48,392 bases of DNA. Source: Conidiobolus incongruus B7586 (Eukaryota; Entomophthoromycota; Entomophthoromycetes; Entomophthorales; Conidiobolaceae). Position 1 is the stretch's first letter. Every line of letters begins with the position of its first letter. The stretch lies in the NCBI GenBank assembly GCA_000697335.1, contig JNEM01010786.1, forward strand, positions 1 through 48,392, given 5' to 3'. A program made the position numbers and the translations under genes. Positions 45,371 through 48,392 of the stretch are shown here, in pieces. The notes beneath the pieces were generated by a model, which was not told the DNA's origin, did no database searches, and worked only from the letters and a program-made list of their open reading frames with translations.

Positions 45371-48300
45371 TTCAAAAGCTTACTAAATAATCTGAATTAA
45401 TCACAAAATTTATTTATATTCATTAAATTAATAAATCATTTTAATCATAAAATCATTTTAGTGTATGTTATCCTATAGCATAAATTCTATTATATTAATT
45501 TTATAATTTTTTTATAAAAATGATTATTAAACAATATCATTTTTATCATGTAAGACTAATTACTTTTTGAAATTTTTAATTAGTTAATTAATATTAAATA
45601 TATAGTTTTAATTAAATAAATATTTCCAATATTCAATTCAATTTATAATGTACTTTAATTCAGAGATTTTAGTGAATGTAATGATTTTTGAATAAAAAAA
45701 TTAGTTTTTAAAATAATGTTTAGGTTAATTATTGAAATTCATGAAAATGAATTATACTATTAAAAATTTTATTATTACAATTATATTATCGAATCATTTT
45801 CTCATGATTATAATCTCCAAATTACCCACATATCAAAATAAAAATAAGATTTATTCACTTAAACACATTAGAACATAATAGTTATTAGATTGTTTCAAGC
45901 TATATAACTATTAAAATGTTAGACCTTGATACAAAAACTCAATATATTTCTCTAGTATATAATTGATGAAAAATAATTTTAAGATTTTAATAATATGATG
46001 CTTAATTTTCAAATTTTTAGTATTCAAAAGCCATTCAACAAATTTAATTATATCAAATCCCTGTATTTCGGAGTTTATTGTGAATTATAATTGTGTCTAG
46101 AGAATTCAAGGTATATGAACAAAATATTTTCTTATACACTCTGTTCAATATAAATTCGGAGAAAAATTTACTTCAATCATTTTGTATGAATTTCGTTATA
46201 ACATTCCATGTTGATTTTAATATTGTTGAAATCACCTTAAAAATATTTACTATAATCAATATTAAGGTCAATTAAATTCAAAAATGAGATTGAAGCAAAT
46301 TTTTTAATAAAATAATATTTTATAATTAATTCTAATTTTCTGATATTGGTTATCTTTATATTTTTAATATTTTTAAGCTATTATTTAAAGATTACTGCTT
46401 ATAATTTATTTAATAGAATCATTTTTTAAACAATTCTTTCATCATCTATAATTCTACATTTCATAAAAATTCAATTTATTTTATAATATTAATGAAATTA
46501 AAATACAAACATATATATATATATATATATATAATAAAATGAATAATCCTTGTAAGTGTATTAGGTAATAAAATAGATATAATGCAAAGGAAGACTTAAT
46601 ATAAAAGTAGCGTGGCTTTTAGCATAGAATTAATAATATGGCAAGATGAAGTAAATGGAAACAAAGTTTAATTAAGCTTCAAAAATAGAATTAATATAGA
46701 TATTTTAGATTTCATATTAGATAGCATCAATAATATACATTGATAGATATAATCTTAACCTTAGAGAAAATAATGATAAAATATCAGAAATAATAAGAAT
46801 TAAGAGGAAAAAAAGATGCTTGTTTATTAGTAAAATCAATATTATTTATATAATGAAATTACCTTTAAAAATATAAATTAATTTAAAGTTAAATAAATTA
46901 TATATAATTATATATAAGATGTTCAAAAGCTAACTTTTTAACAATTAGACATTATATTAATATATATTAAACAGTAAGTATTATTAATAATATTATAATT
47001 TATCTATATATTACTTTAGATAAAATTAACTAAATTACAAAATCAACAAATATACATTATATATTAATTTATTAGAAGTTATTATAGTTACGAATTAAAT
47101 AAAACTGAGCTAGAAATATTTACCTTAATATGGTTGCCATTGAAAGGGATATTTTAACCTTTTGTTTTAAAAACTAATGATTTTCTAAATAATCCAATTT
47201 ATAAGCTATAATTTGATAGGTTTAAAATATTTGAATTATCTGGCTCTCTTAATTATGCCTTATTTTATATTTCTATTAATTTTTTTCTTTGTTTATCTTT
47301 TACTTATTTTGATTTTTTTTAATATTTAATACCTATATATATATATATATTTATAAAGGAAGTCTATTTTTTGATAAATAGTGATTTTATCAAAAATTAC
47401 TCTAAATATTATAGAGTAATTAATTTTATCAACGTAATTGCCTTACAAATAATATTCTAACTTATTCTTCATTTTAAACTCTTGTATTTTTATTTTTTAT
47501 CAAACTATCTCTTAAATCCTTTATAACTTTTTTTATTTCCTTATATTTAAATTAAGTAAAAAGCTATTTCATATAAAACCTTATGATATATCTAAATCAT
47601 AAAATAATAAGTATAAAGCATATGTTCTTTTAATTAACCTATCTTATTAATTTTGGAATTTTATATTATAATTTATAATCTTAGGTTTATAAGTCTATGT
47701 TTAAGTTGTCAATTTATACTTTTGAAATTAAAGTTTATTTATTTTCTAGTTATTAAGTTGATATATTTTTTAATTTGAATTTATTTATTTTGGAACTGTA
47801 TTTTGTATTATTAATTAATAATTATTGAAATACTTATAGCCTATTTATTTTTTTATTTCTTTAGTAATATGATGGCTATAGGGAAATTTTTACTTTTTAC
47901 ATAGTTTTTGAACTAAATGATTTTTGATTGAAATTGGATAAATTTAAAAATGTAAGGTAACGAAATGAATGTTTCAACCCTTTGTTAAAAAATGATGATA
48001 CTTTAGATAATTTATTTTAGAAACCATAGATTGATAAATTTGAAATATATAAACCATATAACTTTTTAAATTAAGCTCCTCTTTTGATTTTACTAACTTT
48101 ACTTGTTTATATTTATTTATATTCTTTAATAATTTATTTAATATTCAATATTTTTATATGAATTTTTCTAATAAGGATGTTTACTCCATATTATTATTGT
48201 AGTTTTATATATTTCATTACAAATTATTAATATATTATAATTTGTTTTTATGAAATTTTTTTGAATTATATAATTTACTAATAAAATTTAATTTGTTTAA

Positions 48301-48392
48301 AATATACTCTTATCATTAATTTTATATTATATTGAGAATTTAATTTTAACATTTATTCTATTATTTAAATATATTAATTTTTAATTTATATA
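45371..48392. other. 3-kb AT-rich spacer to the window end
   Basis: No gene recognised. A 60-codon open stretch at 46093-46275 has ordinary spacer composition and no ATG at its start. Contains (AT)n at 46511-46533. From about 46900 onward the sequence becomes even poorer in GC with long T and A runs. Confidence 0.55.
46511..46533. repeat. (AT)n microsatellite
   Basis: 23 bases of uninterrupted AT dinucleotide. Confidence 0.95.

Noticed and set aside
46093-46275. 60-codon open frame near the right end
   Set aside because: No ATG start, ordinary spacer composition and no recognisable motif.
1-48392. Retroelement, virus-like element, CRISPR array or biosynthetic cluster
   Set aside because: No reverse transcriptase, integrase, capsid, terminal repeats, regular spacer array or clustered biosynthetic enzymes could be recognised. 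The genes present are mostly ordinary host genes.

Overview
The window reads as nuclear DNA of a fungus outside the Dikarya. Its spacers are extremely AT-rich and its coding regions much less so. Introns are mostly 50-60 nt, with GTA-type donors and a CTAAT-like branch sequence 10-20 nt before the AG. A Conidiobolus-like (Entomophthoromycotina) genome fits the composition, the secreted tyrosinase and the retained MCM8. That placement is inference, not something the sequence proves.

Left part (1-16.6 kb): an ALDH7/antiquitin-type aldehyde dehydrogenase (2807-4342, +), tRNA-Phe (4591-4663, -), a divergent pair encoding the molybdopterin synthase small subunit (6088-6399, -) and mitochondrial acyl carrier protein (6628-7017, +), the Sm protein SmG (7512-7861, -, three exons), an F-BAR/SH3 protein (9228-11210, -, four exons), a secreted M14 carboxypeptidase (12001-13404, -) and a degenerate second tRNA-Phe copy (14732-14804, +).

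Middle part (16.6-30 kb): a DUF4203/TMEM198-like membrane protein (16603-17331, +) with a decayed paralogue 2.2 kb downstream (19521-20209, +), a plant-like peroxisomal citrate synthase with an N-terminal PTS2 (21962-24160, +, many introns including one 14-nt exon), an unassigned 69-residue protein (25156-25365, -), an NAD-type short-chain dehydrogenase (26476-27557, -, five exons) and a small secreted Pro/Gln-rich protein (29359-29880, +).

Right part (30-48.4 kb): MCM8 (30581-33164, +, five exons), a GRAM plus VASt-like protein with a C-terminal membrane anchor resembling the Lam/Aster sterol-transfer family (36361-38856, +, seven or eight exons), tRNA-Arg(ACG) (40458-40530, +) and a secreted tyrosinase with a long low-complexity tail (43205-45370, +). 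The rest is very AT-rich spacer with microsatellites and one perfect 36-bp palindrome.

Most genes are unrelated neighbours. Connections worth attention are the divergent MOCS2A/ACP promoter, the TMEM198-like duplication, and a Trp-rich motif shared by the tails of the carboxypeptidase and the tyrosinase. I saw no CRISPR array, no bacterial operon structure and no recognisable retroelement or virus-derived gene.
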